Shown here: in pieces, positions 1 through 6,404 of the stretch
Layout: every line of letters starts with the position of its first letter
Position numbering within the stretch: the first letter of the stretch is position 1
From: Candidatus Zixiibacteriota bacterium
GTDB taxonomy: Bacteria; Zixibacteria; MSB-5A5; JAUVRN01
Assembly: GCA_030597645.1 (NCBI GenBank)
Contig: JAUVRN010000061.1
Location: forward strand, 1 to 8,798
DNA: 8,798 nt
Direction of reading: 5' to 3'
Translations under genes and position numbers: made by a program
The notes under the pieces: generated by a model
What the model was told of the DNA's origin: nothing
Seen by the model: the letters and a program-made list of their open reading frames with translations, nothing else
The model's database searches: none

Positions 1-1
1 C

Positions 2-466
2 TTCGTGGGCGTGCCCTGCTACCCGATCTTCCGGCGCTTCAACGAACTGTTCACCGAGTGTGGCGGCAATTTCGTCAACTCGACGTACCTCTGGTTTGCC
101 TCGGGAGGAACCAATCGCGGACTCCAGTATGATCTGAACCGCCCTCTCGAGAGTCTCGCAGAGGGCGTGCTGCTCTCCGTGCTCGACGCCATGGACAGCA
201 TGTTTCATTCCGGTCGGGCACTGGATGAAATGATCGCGGATTACCGAATCGACGGCATCGTCTATCATCCGATCAAGAGCTGCCGGACCGTATCCACCGG
301 TCTGGCGGACAGTCGCAAGCACCTGGCGTCACGACACGACATCGCCAGCCTGTTCATCGAATCCGATCTGATGGACCGGCGGGTGGTATCCGAAGCCCAG
401 ATGAAGAATCGAGTCGACGCATTCTTTGAAGGACTAGCGGCGCGCCGCCGTAAGGCGGCCGTCTAA
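2..466 (+). CDS. Benzoyl-CoA reductase / 2-hydroxyacyl-CoA dehydratase catalytic subunit (BcrB/BzdO-like), C-terminal part
   Basis: The reading frame is open from the window edge (TTC at base 2) to TAA at 464-466, so this is the last ~154 residues of a gene starting outside the window. A GTG at 5 lies inside the gene and is not a start. The C-terminal domain of the HgdB/BcrB/BcrC family is recognisable from the VPCY segment, a LLSVLDAMDSMF helix and the IVYHPIKSCRTVSTG stretch; its cysteine lies where family members bind the active-site iron-sulfur cluster. Such subunits work in the cytoplasm as a pair, taking low-potential electrons from an ATP-driven activator to reduce an aromatic CoA ester or dehydrate a 2-hydroxyacyl-CoA. 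Two tandem activator genes follow, the first 15 bases downstream, which favours a class I (bzd/bcr-type) benzoyl-CoA reductase over a dehydratase, whose activator is usually one gene. Which of the two catalytic subunits this is cannot be settled from the fragment. Confidence 0.85.
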   Translation, partial: FVGVPCYPIFRRFNELFTECGGNFVNSTYLWFASGGTNRGLQYDLNRPLESLAEGVLLSVLDAMDSMFHSGRALDEMIADYRIDGIVYHPIKSCRTVSTGLADSRKHLASRHDIASLFIESDLMDRRVVSEAQMKNRVDAFFEGLAARRRKAAV

Positions 467-481
467 TGGGGAGACACCGAC

Positions 482-1303
482 ATGGCGTATGCCGCGGGCG
501 TTGACGTAGGATCGACGCAGACCAAAGCTGTCGTTATCGACGAAGACCGCCGGATCGTCGGCCGAGCGTTGGTGGATACAGGCGCCAACGTGGTGGCCGC
601 CGCCCAACACGCTTTTGACGACGCGCTGCAGGACGGCGGGCTCGACGAGAAAGAGGTCGAGTACGTCATCGGCACGGGCTACGGCCGCTATCGTGTCACC
701 TTCGGCAACGAGCAGGTGACCGAGATTTCCTGTCACGGCCGCGGTGCCGTGCAGATGTTCCCGAACACGCGCACCGTCATCGACATGGGCGGTCAGGACA
801 CCAAGGCCATCAAGGTCAGCCCGCAGGGCGAAATTGTCGATTTCTGCATGAACGACAAGTGTGCGGCGGGCACGGGACGGTTCCTGGGAGCCGCCGCGAC
901 AGCCCTGGAAATGCCGCTGTCCGAGCTCGGACCCAAGGCGCTCGAAAGCAAGCGCCCGGTCCGCATCAGCACTACCTGTACCGTGTTCGCGGAGTCGGAA
1001 GTGCTGTCGTGGCTCGGCAAGGGCAAGAAGATCGAGGACATCCTGTGGGGTGTGCACCAGTCTATCGCGTCGCGTTCCGTGGCACTCCTGCGCCGGGTCG
1101 GGCTCGAGGCCGAAATCACTTTCACCGGTGGCGTGACCAAGAACGTGGGGATGATCAAGGCTATCGAGGAAAGGCTGGAAGCAAAACTGAACGTCAATCC
1201 GGAGGACGGCCACTATATAGGCGCCCTTGGTGCGGCGATCTTTGCGCTCGACCACATCCTCGCCAGTCGCCAACCCAGGAAGACTGTGGAGACCGCATCA
1301 TGA
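482..1303 (+). CDS. Benzoyl-CoA reductase ATPase (activator) subunit, BzdQ/BcrD-like, ASKHA family
   Basis: This 273-residue protein is a complete ASKHA-fold ATPase of the BcrA/BadF/BzdQ/HgdC family. These proteins hydrolyse ATP to push electrons from ferredoxin through a bridging [4Fe-4S] cluster into the catalytic subunits. Visible motifs are phosphate-1 DVGSTQTK (residues 8-15), phosphate-2 DMGGQDTK (101-108), the KCAAGTG loop with Cys127, TTCTVFAESE with Cys166, and the adenosine-side FTGGVTKN (214-221). Cys127 and Cys166 fall at the same numbers as the two cluster ligands reported for the Acidaminococcus HgdC activator; each monomer supplies two cysteines to one shared cluster. The ATG is preceded by GGGGAG at 468-473, 8 bases away. 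The stop overlaps the start of the next ATPase gene (ATGA, 1300-1303), implying translational coupling and a heterodimeric activator. It looks more Q-like than P-like to me, but that naming is from memory. Confidence 0.92.
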   Translation: MAYAAGVDVGSTQTKAVVIDEDRRIVGRALVDTGANVVAAAQHAFDDALQDGGLDEKEVEYVIGTGYGRYRVTFGNEQVTEISCHGRGAVQMFPNTRTVIDMGGQDTKAIKVSPQGEIVDFCMNDKCAAGTGRFLGAAATALEMPLSELGPKALESKRPVRISTTCTVFAESEVLSWLGKGKKIEDILWGVHQSIASRSVALLRRVGLEAEITFTGGVTKNVGMIKAIEERLEAKLNVNPEDGHYIGALGAAIFALDHILASRQPRKTVETAS

Positions 1304-2127
1304 GCATCACCGCCGGCATCGACGTAGGATCGACCTACACCAAGACCGTGCTGCTGGGCCCAGGCGGCGAGATCCTCAGCCGCAAGATCCACAAGACCGG
1401 ATTCAAGCTGGCCGAGGTTTCACGCCGCACATTCGAGATATGTCTTGAAGAAGCGGGGGTGAGCGAATCTGACTGAGAATACGTAGTGTCCACAGGCATC
1501 GGACGCCACATGGTCGAGTTCAAGAACGTGCACGCCACCGATCTGACGGCTACGGCCCGGGGCGCCGCCTTCCTGTTCCCCGGCACGCGCACCGTGCTCG
1601 ACGTGGGCGGCCAGACCATGAAGGCGAGCAGGCTGGATGATGCCACCAAGGTGAGATCGTTCCGCCTCAATGACAAGTGTGCGGCCGGCACCGGCGCGTT
1701 TCTGGAAAAAACCGCCCGCTACATGGGCTATACGACCGAGGAGATCGGCCCGCTGCTGATGACCGGCAAGGAGCCGGTGCCCAGCTCGGGTGTCTGCGCC
1801 GTGTTCGCCGAATCGGAAGTCATCAACCACCTGTCGATCGGCACACCGCCGGCAGACATCATGCGCGGCGCGATGGAGTCGCTGGTGGAGCGCTCCGTGC
1901 AGCTCATGAAACGCGTCAAGGCTGAGCCAGAGTATACGCTGGTGGGTGGCATCATGCGCTTTGGCACGATGGTGGAGATCACGCGTCGTCAGCTCGGTGC
2001 GGAGGTCAACGTCGCCGAGGGTGACATGGTCCAGTTCATGGGCGCACTGGGTGCAGCCATTCTCGGTCAGCGGCGCCTCGAGCAGCTGGCGTCCGCGGGA
2101 CCTGAGCCCGTCCCCTCACGGGCCTAG
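1300..2127 (+). pseudogene. Second benzoyl-CoA reductase ATPase subunit (BzdP/BcrA-like), interrupted by in-frame TGA at codon 59
   Basis: From ATG 1300 to TAG 2125-2127 there are 275 codons in one frame, broken only by TGA at 1474-1476. Read through, the product aligns without gaps to the preceding ATPase over the first ~170 residues: DVGSTYTK (8-15), DVGGQTMK (101-108), Cys127 in KCAAGTG, Cys166 in GVCAVFAESE, and LVGGIMRF (214-221). The TGA falls exactly where the paralogue has Val59 (EVEYV against D-stop-EYV), just before the STGIGRH segment. If the TGA terminates, the product is a 58-residue stub; a restart at GTG 1486 would lack the phosphate-1 loop and should not bind ATP normally. The intact frame on both sides points to a very recent nonsense mutation, a base-call error, or recoding. 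The gene should form the heterodimeric activator with its upstream neighbour, which it overlaps by 4 bases. Family identity is firm; whether it is truly broken is not. Confidence 0.85.
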
Positions 2128-2146
2128 GACGCGTCAAGTCTCTGCC

Positions 2147-2169
2147 AAGTCCGGCTGATTGCCCGGCTT
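2147..2169 (+). terminator. Weak candidate terminator hairpin after the reductase operon
   Basis: AAGTCCGGC (2147-2155) can pair with GCCCGGCTT (2161-2169) around a TGATT loop, giving a 9-pair stem with one C-C mismatch and one G-U pair. It lies 20 bases after the stop of the second ATPase gene. The following bases (CCCGATTTGC) are not a proper T-run, so intrinsic termination is doubtful. A better hairpin followed by TTTT lies at 2312-2376. Confidence 0.25.
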
Positions 2170-2311
2170 CCCGATTTGCTGACCCGCCAGCCTGACCCTG
2201 ATTCGAGAATCGTAGGACTCCCCGAGCCTGCGCCCGGCCTCTCTTGTTGCAAAGGCTCCCAATGCCCCCCCGGTGCCGTTCACGACTCGTACGCTCAGTG
2301 TGCCTATTGAA

Positions 2312-2376
2312 CGTACGTCCAAGCATACGCCCGGCGGCACCTCCAAGCGTGCGCCCAAGCGTATGATTGACGTACG
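2312..2376 (+). other. Long three-segment hairpin (structured RNA, terminator or element relic)
   Basis: Three nested helices share one axis. CGTACGTC (2312-2319) pairs with GACGTACG (2369-2376), CATACG (2324-2329) with CGTATG (2360-2365), and GGC-G-GCAC (2333-2340) with GTGCGCC (2349-2355), closing an 8-base loop. That gives 21 base pairs separated by a 4x3 internal loop, a 3x4 internal loop and a one-base bulge. GGTTTTGC follows on the + strand, so a distal terminator for the reductase operon is possible. A structured RNA, or inverted repeats left by a small mobile element, are alternatives. Within it, CCAAGCRTRYGCCC-like sequence occurs twice (2319-2332 and 2343-2356), with a partial third copy at 2354-2365. 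The pairing is read directly from the sequence; the role is unknown. Confidence 0.5.
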
Positions 2377-2577
2377 GTTTTGCAGGACTTAAACAACAGA
2401 GGCGCTACGGCTACGGCCGCGTGAAGAACGCGTGCATCTGGTGGATCTGGGCCAGTTGCTCGCGCCGCCACTGTGGGCCGGCGGTTGGACAGGAGCGGGA
2501 GCAACGCCGCGGACGAGGGCGGAGATTGATCCCGCTCACCCGCCGACAAGTTAATTAAGATCAGAATCTCTCACCAA
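2377..2577. other. Non-coding stretch without an identifiable gene
   Basis: I find no reading frame here with family resemblance or a good ribosome binding site. A 63-codon + frame at 2367-2558 has an arginine- and tryptophan-rich composition typical of spurious translation of G+C-rich DNA. Small self-complementary pieces exist: CGCGT/ACGCG at 2418-2432, and CCGCC/GGCGG at 2465-2484 around GCCACTGTG. A short AT-rich patch (TTAATTAAGATCAGAA, about 2551-2566) could mark a promoter zone upstream of the dyad cluster, but no convincing -35/-10 pair is visible. Confidence 0.4.
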
Positions 2578-2598
2578 TGTGTCACGGAGCCGTGCACA
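2578..2598. promoter_or_regulatory. Inverted repeat TGTG(T)CACGG-AG-CCGTGCACA
   Basis: CACGG (2583-2587) and CCGTG (2590-2594) are perfect arms around AG. The outer TGTG (2578-2581) pairs with CACA (2595-2598) if T2582 is bulged. It is the first of five dyads in about 200 bases upstream of the TonB receptor gene. It could be an operator half or a small RNA hairpin; the sequence does not decide. Confidence 0.35.
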
Positions 2599-2626
2599 AA
2601 CCGAGAACCGATCTCATGATCTGAAT

Positions 2627-2643
2627 TGTGACGTCCGGTCACA
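2627..2643. promoter_or_regulatory. Dyad TGTGAC-N5-GTCACA, Crp/Fnr-like operator candidate
   Basis: TGTGAC (2627-2632) and GTCACA (2638-2643) form perfect 6-bp arms around GTCCG. This resembles the TGTGA-N6-TCACA sites of Crp/Fnr-family regulators, but the central spacing is one base longer (N7 between TGTGA and TCACA), so membership is not assured. It lies about 195 bases upstream of the receptor start. Confidence 0.35.
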
Positions 2644-2679
2644 TGTTGTCCGCGATGTCCAGTTCGTATAGGTTGTGAA

Positions 2680-2696
2680 CGCAACGGACGGTTGCG
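2680..2696. promoter_or_regulatory. Inverted repeat CGCAAC-N5-GTTGCG
   Basis: CGCAAC (2680-2685) and GTTGCG (2691-2696) are perfect 6-bp arms around GGACG. It ends one base before the 20-bp palindrome at 2698, so the two sit back to back. The shared GTTG/CAAC ends suggest related half-sites for one regulator. This is inference from symmetry and position only. Confidence 0.35.
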
Positions 2697-2697
2697 G

Positions 2698-2717
2698 GTT
2701 GTCGCGATCGCGACAAC
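2698..2717. promoter_or_regulatory. Perfect 20-bp palindrome, likely operator
   Basis: GTTGTCGCGA is followed immediately by its exact reverse complement, giving a gapless 20-bp palindrome that stops at G2697/G2718. A near copy of one arm, GTTGTC-C-GCGAT, lies at 2645-2656, differing by one inserted C. A palindrome of this length about 120 bases upstream of a start codon is most simply a binding site for a dimeric regulator of the downstream receptor gene. A metal-responsive regulator would fit the receptor's predicted copper role, but the sequence is not a motif I recognise. Confidence 0.5.
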
Positions 2718-2761
2718 GACACCCACAGGCTCTTACATCCGGAACCCACATCACGCGCTCG

Positions 2762-2780
2762 ACATGCCGGACCGGCATGT
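2762..2780. promoter_or_regulatory. Perfect 9-1-9 palindrome ACATGCCGG-A-CCGGCATGT
   Basis: Arms 2762-2770 and 2772-2780 are exact reverse complements around a single A. The element ends 57 bases before the receptor ATG, so it lies in the promoter or the 5' leader. In DNA it would be a classic dimer-bound operator; in RNA the one-base loop would need opening. The regulator is not identifiable. Confidence 0.45.
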
Positions 2781-2837
2781 GTTGCGCTGACATCCGCCTG
2801 TTCCAACGGGGCTCGAACAGGAAAGCGTCAACGCGTC

Positions 2838-4718
2838 ATGAAGAAATACCTGACCGCAGCAGTCGCCGGATTACTGCTTGTCGGAACGGCCAGTGGCCAA
2901 CCTGACCCCGACACGCTGGACACGGACACCACAGCGTTCGAGCTCGAAGACACGTTGTTTGTGATCGGCCGTCGAATCACCCGGGAGACCACGGAGTTCC
3001 CCTTCGAGAAAGATCGATTCAACCAGGTGCTTGTGGAGAACGGCTTCAGTCTGATTACTAAAGGTGTGTTCCTGGCGCAGGACATTCAGGCCGACGGGTT
3101 TAAACGGGACGACATCACGATTGTGGTGGACGGTGAACGTTATCATAGCGCCTGCCCGAATCGCATGGACTCCCCCCTGGCCCGCAGCAATTCACTCGAG
3201 ATGACATCGATTACTCTGGACAAGACATCGTCGGCCGGTTACAGCGGCCTGGGTGGAACCGTGGCTTACCAGCGCGAGCGGATAACCGACGCGCACCAGG
3301 TTCGTGCGGGCCTGCCCCACTCGGCCGGTGCCGCGGATGCATCGGATGTAGCGTTTGCGGCCACCGCCCGTAATCACCGCCTGGCCGGGCGCTATGCTGT
3401 CGGCTCCGGCTATCTGGACGGCGCCGGCCGGTCGTTTGTGGATTTGTACGGCTATCGCGAAAACTCGACGTATCGCCTGACCGAGGCGTCCATCACCGGA
3501 CGACAGCCTCAGATCGACTACCGCGCCGAGTTTACCTACACCGAAGACGTGATGTTCCCGTATCTGCACATGGACGAACGGACCAACTGGGTCTTCTCCG
3601 GGTCCCTGGCCCACCGGGGTCACAAGTTGTACGCCACACACACGGATCACATGATGGACAACGGCCTGCGATTGAGCATGGGGCAGATGAGAACCGACGC
3701 CGCCAACACGACCGTGGGGCTGACCGGATCGATGTACGAGGCATTCTACAGGCGCTGGAATGCGGACAACCAGATCAGGAACCCGAAGCAGAGCATAGAT
3801 AATCACATGACGCCGGGCGTCAATCAGCGCCTCGCTTCCGTGTTCCACGGCCCCCGGGCCGGCAGCCTCACATACTGGGGGCGACTCGGATTCACGTACT
3901 TCACCATCGAGGACACGGACCGGTCGTCATTCTACGAGGCCGTACACGGCGCACAATCGACCCATCGGACTTTTCTCACCTGGGCGGCCGGCGTTTCGGC
4001 CCACAAGCCTGTAGTCTCACAGGTTACAGGCACCGTGTCGGCGGACGTCACCTCGGAGCCTCCCGCGGCTCAATCGATGTACATCGCGGTCGAGAGACCC
4101 CCGGGCAAAGCATGGCGCGCAGGCCATCCCGGTCTGCGTGCGCCTGTGCGCGCGTCACTGCGGGGTACGCTGGCGGGAGGAGGCATGTCGCTCGAGGCTT
4201 CGGCAGCCTACGTCTGGGACTATGTGAACCTGAACGGGGCCACGGTCGATTCTCAGACATACTGGACGTACGCCAATGTCGATGCGGTTCTGCTGTCGGT
4301 CGGACTCCAGGCGGACTGGCGCTACCTGCAGCTGACTGCTGGATATACCTGGGGCAATCGGTATCCCGACGACGCGCCGCTCGCGGAAGTGCCACCGCTG
4401 TACGTGACGTACACGCTACGTTCGCCCCGCATAGGCCGGGGGTGGCTCTATTGGCGCCACACGTATAACGACGCTCAACCCCGGGTAGACCTGGAGATCG
4501 ACGAAGTACCCACCGGCTCCTGGAACCGTTTCGATGCGGGGATCGTGTACGATATTCAGTCGCTGCGATTGAGCCTGGAAGTGGAGAACATCTTTGATGA
4601 ACTGTACACGCAGCATCTGTCCTATCTGAGGAGTCCTTTTGCCTCGGGCGTCCGTGTGTACGAACCCGGGCGTTCGGTGCGTTTCAACGTAGTGATGTTC
4701 GCATCCAGTGCCCGGTGA
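2838..4718 (+). CDS. TonB-dependent outer-membrane receptor, copper type (OprC/NosA-like)
   Basis: This 626-residue protein has a signal peptide (residues 1-20, cut after TASG), a possible TonB box DTLFVIG (39-44), a plug domain with ITIVVDGERY (93-102), and a beta-barrel ending in VENIFDELY (582-590), EPGRSVRF and a short tail. The plug carries CPNRMD: Cys106-x3-Met110. The barrel carries HMMDN: His271-x-Met273. From memory, the OprC copper site is CxxxM in the plug plus HxM in the barrel, and OprC/NosA relatives have CPNRMD and HxMDN at these places. Copper capture and TonB/ExbBD-driven import is therefore the best prediction. Further agreement is the RAGHPGLRAP segment, like the GNPxLKPE of relatives. 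It is shorter than the ~700-residue proteobacterial proteins. AGGAAAG (2819-2825) precedes the ATG by 12 bases, a weak Shine-Dalgarno site. It is a single-gene unit behind the dyad-rich control region. Confidence 0.85.
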   Translation: MKKYLTAAVAGLLLVGTASGQPDPDTLDTDTTAFELEDTLFVIGRRITRETTEFPFEKDRFNQVLVENGFSLITKGVFLAQDIQADGFKRDDITIVVDGERYHSACPNRMDSPLARSNSLEMTSITLDKTSSAGYSGLGGTVAYQRERITDAHQVRAGLPHSAGAADASDVAFAATARNHRLAGRYAVGSGYLDGAGRSFVDLYGYRENSTYRLTEASITGRQPQIDYRAEFTYTEDVMFPYLHMDERTNWVFSGSLAHRGHKLYATHTDHMMDNGLRLSMGQMRTDAANTTVGLTGSMYEAFYRRWNADNQIRNPKQSIDNHMTPGVNQRLASVFHGPRAGSLTYWGRLGFTYFTIEDTDRSSFYEAVHGAQSTHRTFLTWAAGVSAHKPVVSQVTGTVSADVTSEPPAAQSMYIAVERPPGKAWRAGHPGLRAPVRASLRGTLAGGGMSLEASAAYVWDYVNLNGATVDSQTYWTYANVDAVLLSVGLQADWRYLQLTAGYTWGNRYPDDAPLAEVPPLYVTYTLRSPRIGRGWLYWRHTYNDAQPRVDLEIDEVPTGSWNRFDAGIVYDIQSLRLSLEVENIFDELYTQHLSYLRSPFASGVRVYEPGRSVRFNVVMFASSAR

Positions 4719-4726
4719 TTTCACAC

Positions 4727-4754
4727 ACGGGCCTTCGCGGTCGAATCAGGCCGT
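4727..4754. terminator. Candidate bidirectional terminator between convergent genes
   Basis: ACGG-G-CC (4727-4733) pairs with GGCCGT (4749-4754) with one bulged G. Inside, TTCG (4734-4737) pairs with CGAA (4742-4745) around CGGT, with TCA bulged. The hairpin lies between the receptor stop (4718) and the carboxypeptidase stop (4790), where a shared terminator would be expected. No T-run follows on either strand, so it is a weak candidate. Confidence 0.3.
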
Positions 4755-4789
4755 ATTCTCGCCCCAAGAATGATCGAGTCTGACCGGGA

Positions 4790-6325
4790 TTACCTCGCCG
4801 ACTCCAGGAAGTTGACGAGGTCCGTGCGCATCTTGGCCAAAGACGGGATGTGGATGTACATCATGTGCCCGGCCTCGTAGTACTCGATCGTCACGTTGTC
4901 CTGCAGGGACGGATCGAGCCCCAGGTGGCTGAACGTGTAGTCGGTCGCCAGGTACGGCGTGGCCAGATCGTAGTACCCGCTCGCCACGAACACCTTGAGT
5001 GACGGATTCTGCGTCATTGCCTCTCGTAACGTCTCGGCCACGTTGACGTACCTGTTTTTCCACGGATCGTACTTCCAGGGATGCACTTTGCCAGTCAGAA
5101 TCTCGTACGGCAGATCGCTCTCGAACTCCAGCTCGCGACGGACGTAGTCGTTGAACATTCCGGAGTAGGCGCCTAAGATGTTGGCATAGCTGGGGTCGTA
5201 ATCCATCCCTTCCCCGGCGGCATCGGCATCGATGCCCACGAAGCGGCTGTCGAGACGTCCCACGGTGCGTCGCTCATCACGCCTCAACTCCTTGCAGAAT
5301 CGCCAGATGTGAATACGCTGGTTGGTCTGCTCGACGTAGTCCTCGCTCAACCCGGTCAGCCGCGACAATTCCTGTGTGACCGCTTCGCGGGCGTGCGGTG
5401 GAAGACCATCCCCCAGCATGAGGGCCGTCGTGTACTCGCCCAGAGCAAAGGACTCCGCGTCGTTCAGGTGCTGGCGCAGACCTGGCTTCGGCTCCGTGTC
5501 GAGTTGATCGTGGTACCAGGCCGTGGCCGCGTAGGTGGGCAGGTACAGAGCAAAGGGCAGATCATTGCCCGTGGCGAACCGAATCGTCTGGAAATTCAAC
5601 ACCACAGACACCAGCATGATGCCGTTGAGGAACATGCCACGATCGTCCTGCAAATAACCCGCCAGACCCGCGGCCCGGGTGGTGCCGTAGCTCTCGCCGA
5701 TCAGGAACTTGGGCGAGGCCCACCGCTCGTACTTGGTCGTGTAGAGGCGGATGAACTCGCCTACCGCGCGAATGTCCTGTTTGACGCCGTGGAACTGCCC
5801 GGCCTCTTCGCCCTCCACCGGGCGGCTGAAGCCGGTGCTGACCGGATCGATGAACACGAGGTCCGTCACATCCAGCAGCGAGTACTCGTTATCCACGAGC
5901 TGGTAGGGAGGCGGTGGTGTGAAGCCGGCGCTGTCCATCAGCACGCGCCGGGGTCCGAGCAGGCCCATGTGGAGCCAGACAGAGGACGAACCGGGGCCGC
6001 CGTTGAACGAGAACGTCAGCGGTCGATCCGCCGGGTCGTCCGTATCCGTGCGGGTGTAGGCGATGAAGAATATCGTCGCCTTGGGATCTTCGGTGTCCTC
6101 CTTGAGCGCCATGGTACCCGCGATCACCTTGTACTCGATGCGCTTGCCGTCGATGCTGATGCTGTGAGTGGTCTCGGATATCTTCTCCTCGGGGGCCTTG
6201 GAGTCGGCCTTGTCCTCCTCTGGGTTCTCCTCGCCCTTCTTGTCGGGCGGCTGGGCCCATACCGAGGCGACCCCGAATCCTGCAAGCAATACGGCTACGC
6301 CCACCACACGAGTGATTCGCAACAT
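4790..6325 (-). CDS. Exported S10-family serine carboxypeptidase
   Basis: This 511-residue member of peptidase family S10 should remove C-terminal residues from peptides outside the cytoplasm. The signal peptide spans residues 1-24 (LRITR, a hydrophobic core, cut after VWA), followed by an acidic, lysine-rich linker (about 26-51). The family core is clear: FSFNGGPGSSSVW (about 105-117) forms the oxyanion region, and the catalytic Ser212 lies in GESYGT (yeast-type enzymes have GESYAG). Asp453 lies in GYYDLATP and His487 in EAGHMMY. The triad is complete and the length is usual. The frame could begin 20 codons earlier at 6385, but the start at 6325 is preferred: GGAGGG lies 8 bases upstream (complement of 6334-6339) and the signal peptide begins there. 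It lies 79 bases downstream of the GTPase gene on the same strand and may be co-transcribed with it, though no functional link is apparent. Confidence 0.93.
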   Translation of the reverse strand: MLRITRVVGVAVLLAGFGVASVWAQPPDKKGEENPEEDKADSKAPEEKISETTHSISIDGKRIEYKVIAGTMALKEDTEDPKATIFFIAYTRTDTDDPADRPLTFSFNGGPGSSSVWLHMGLLGPRRVLMDSAGFTPPPPYQLVDNEYSLLDVTDLVFIDPVSTGFSRPVEGEEAGQFHGVKQDIRAVGEFIRLYTTKYERWASPKFLIGESYGTTRAAGLAGYLQDDRGMFLNGIMLVSVVLNFQTIRFATGNDLPFALYLPTYAATAWYHDQLDTEPKPGLRQHLNDAESFALGEYTTALMLGDGLPPHAREAVTQELSRLTGLSEDYVEQTNQRIHIWRFCKELRRDERRTVGRLDSRFVGIDADAAGEGMDYDPSYANILGAYSGMFNDYVRRELEFESDLPYEILTGKVHPWKYDPWKNRYVNVAETLREAMTQNPSLKVFVASGYYDLATPYLATDYTFSHLGLDPSLQDNVTIEYYEAGHMMYIHIPSLAKMRTDLVNFLESAR

Positions 6326-6333
6326 GAACAGAT

Positions 6334-6339
6334 CCCTCC
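6334..6339 (-). promoter_or_regulatory. Ribosome binding site fixing the carboxypeptidase start
   Basis: The - strand reads GGAGGG then 8 bases then ATG at 6325. This strong Shine-Dalgarno site decides for the shorter reading frame over the upstream in-frame ATG at 6385. Confidence 0.75.
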
Positions 6340-6404
6340 ATCTGATGGAATGATTCAAGAACGAGCGCACCGCCGGTACGAACAACGGTTTCCTGCAAGC
6401 CGGG

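Noticed and set aside
434..1273. 279-codon open frame on the - strand opposite the first ATPase gene
   Set aside because: It mirrors a fully motif-supported ATPase, has low-complexity His/Arg/Asp-rich translation and no ribosome binding site.
1474..1476. UGA read as tryptophan by a variant genetic code
   Set aside because: UGA is the natural stop of the first ATPase gene and of the TonB receptor gene, and tryptophan is encoded by TGG throughout.
2400..2515. Cobalamin riboswitch, suggested by GCCACTGTG and a later ACAGGAG upstream of a TonB receptor gene
   Set aside because: The rest of the B12-box and the conserved upstream helices do not match, the distance to the receptor ATG is over 300 bases, and the receptor carries a copper-type rather than BtuB-type signature.
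6326..6385. Earlier start for the carboxypeptidase at 6385
   Set aside because: The extra 20 residues precede a normal signal peptide and the strong GGAGGG site is placed for the ATG at 6325.
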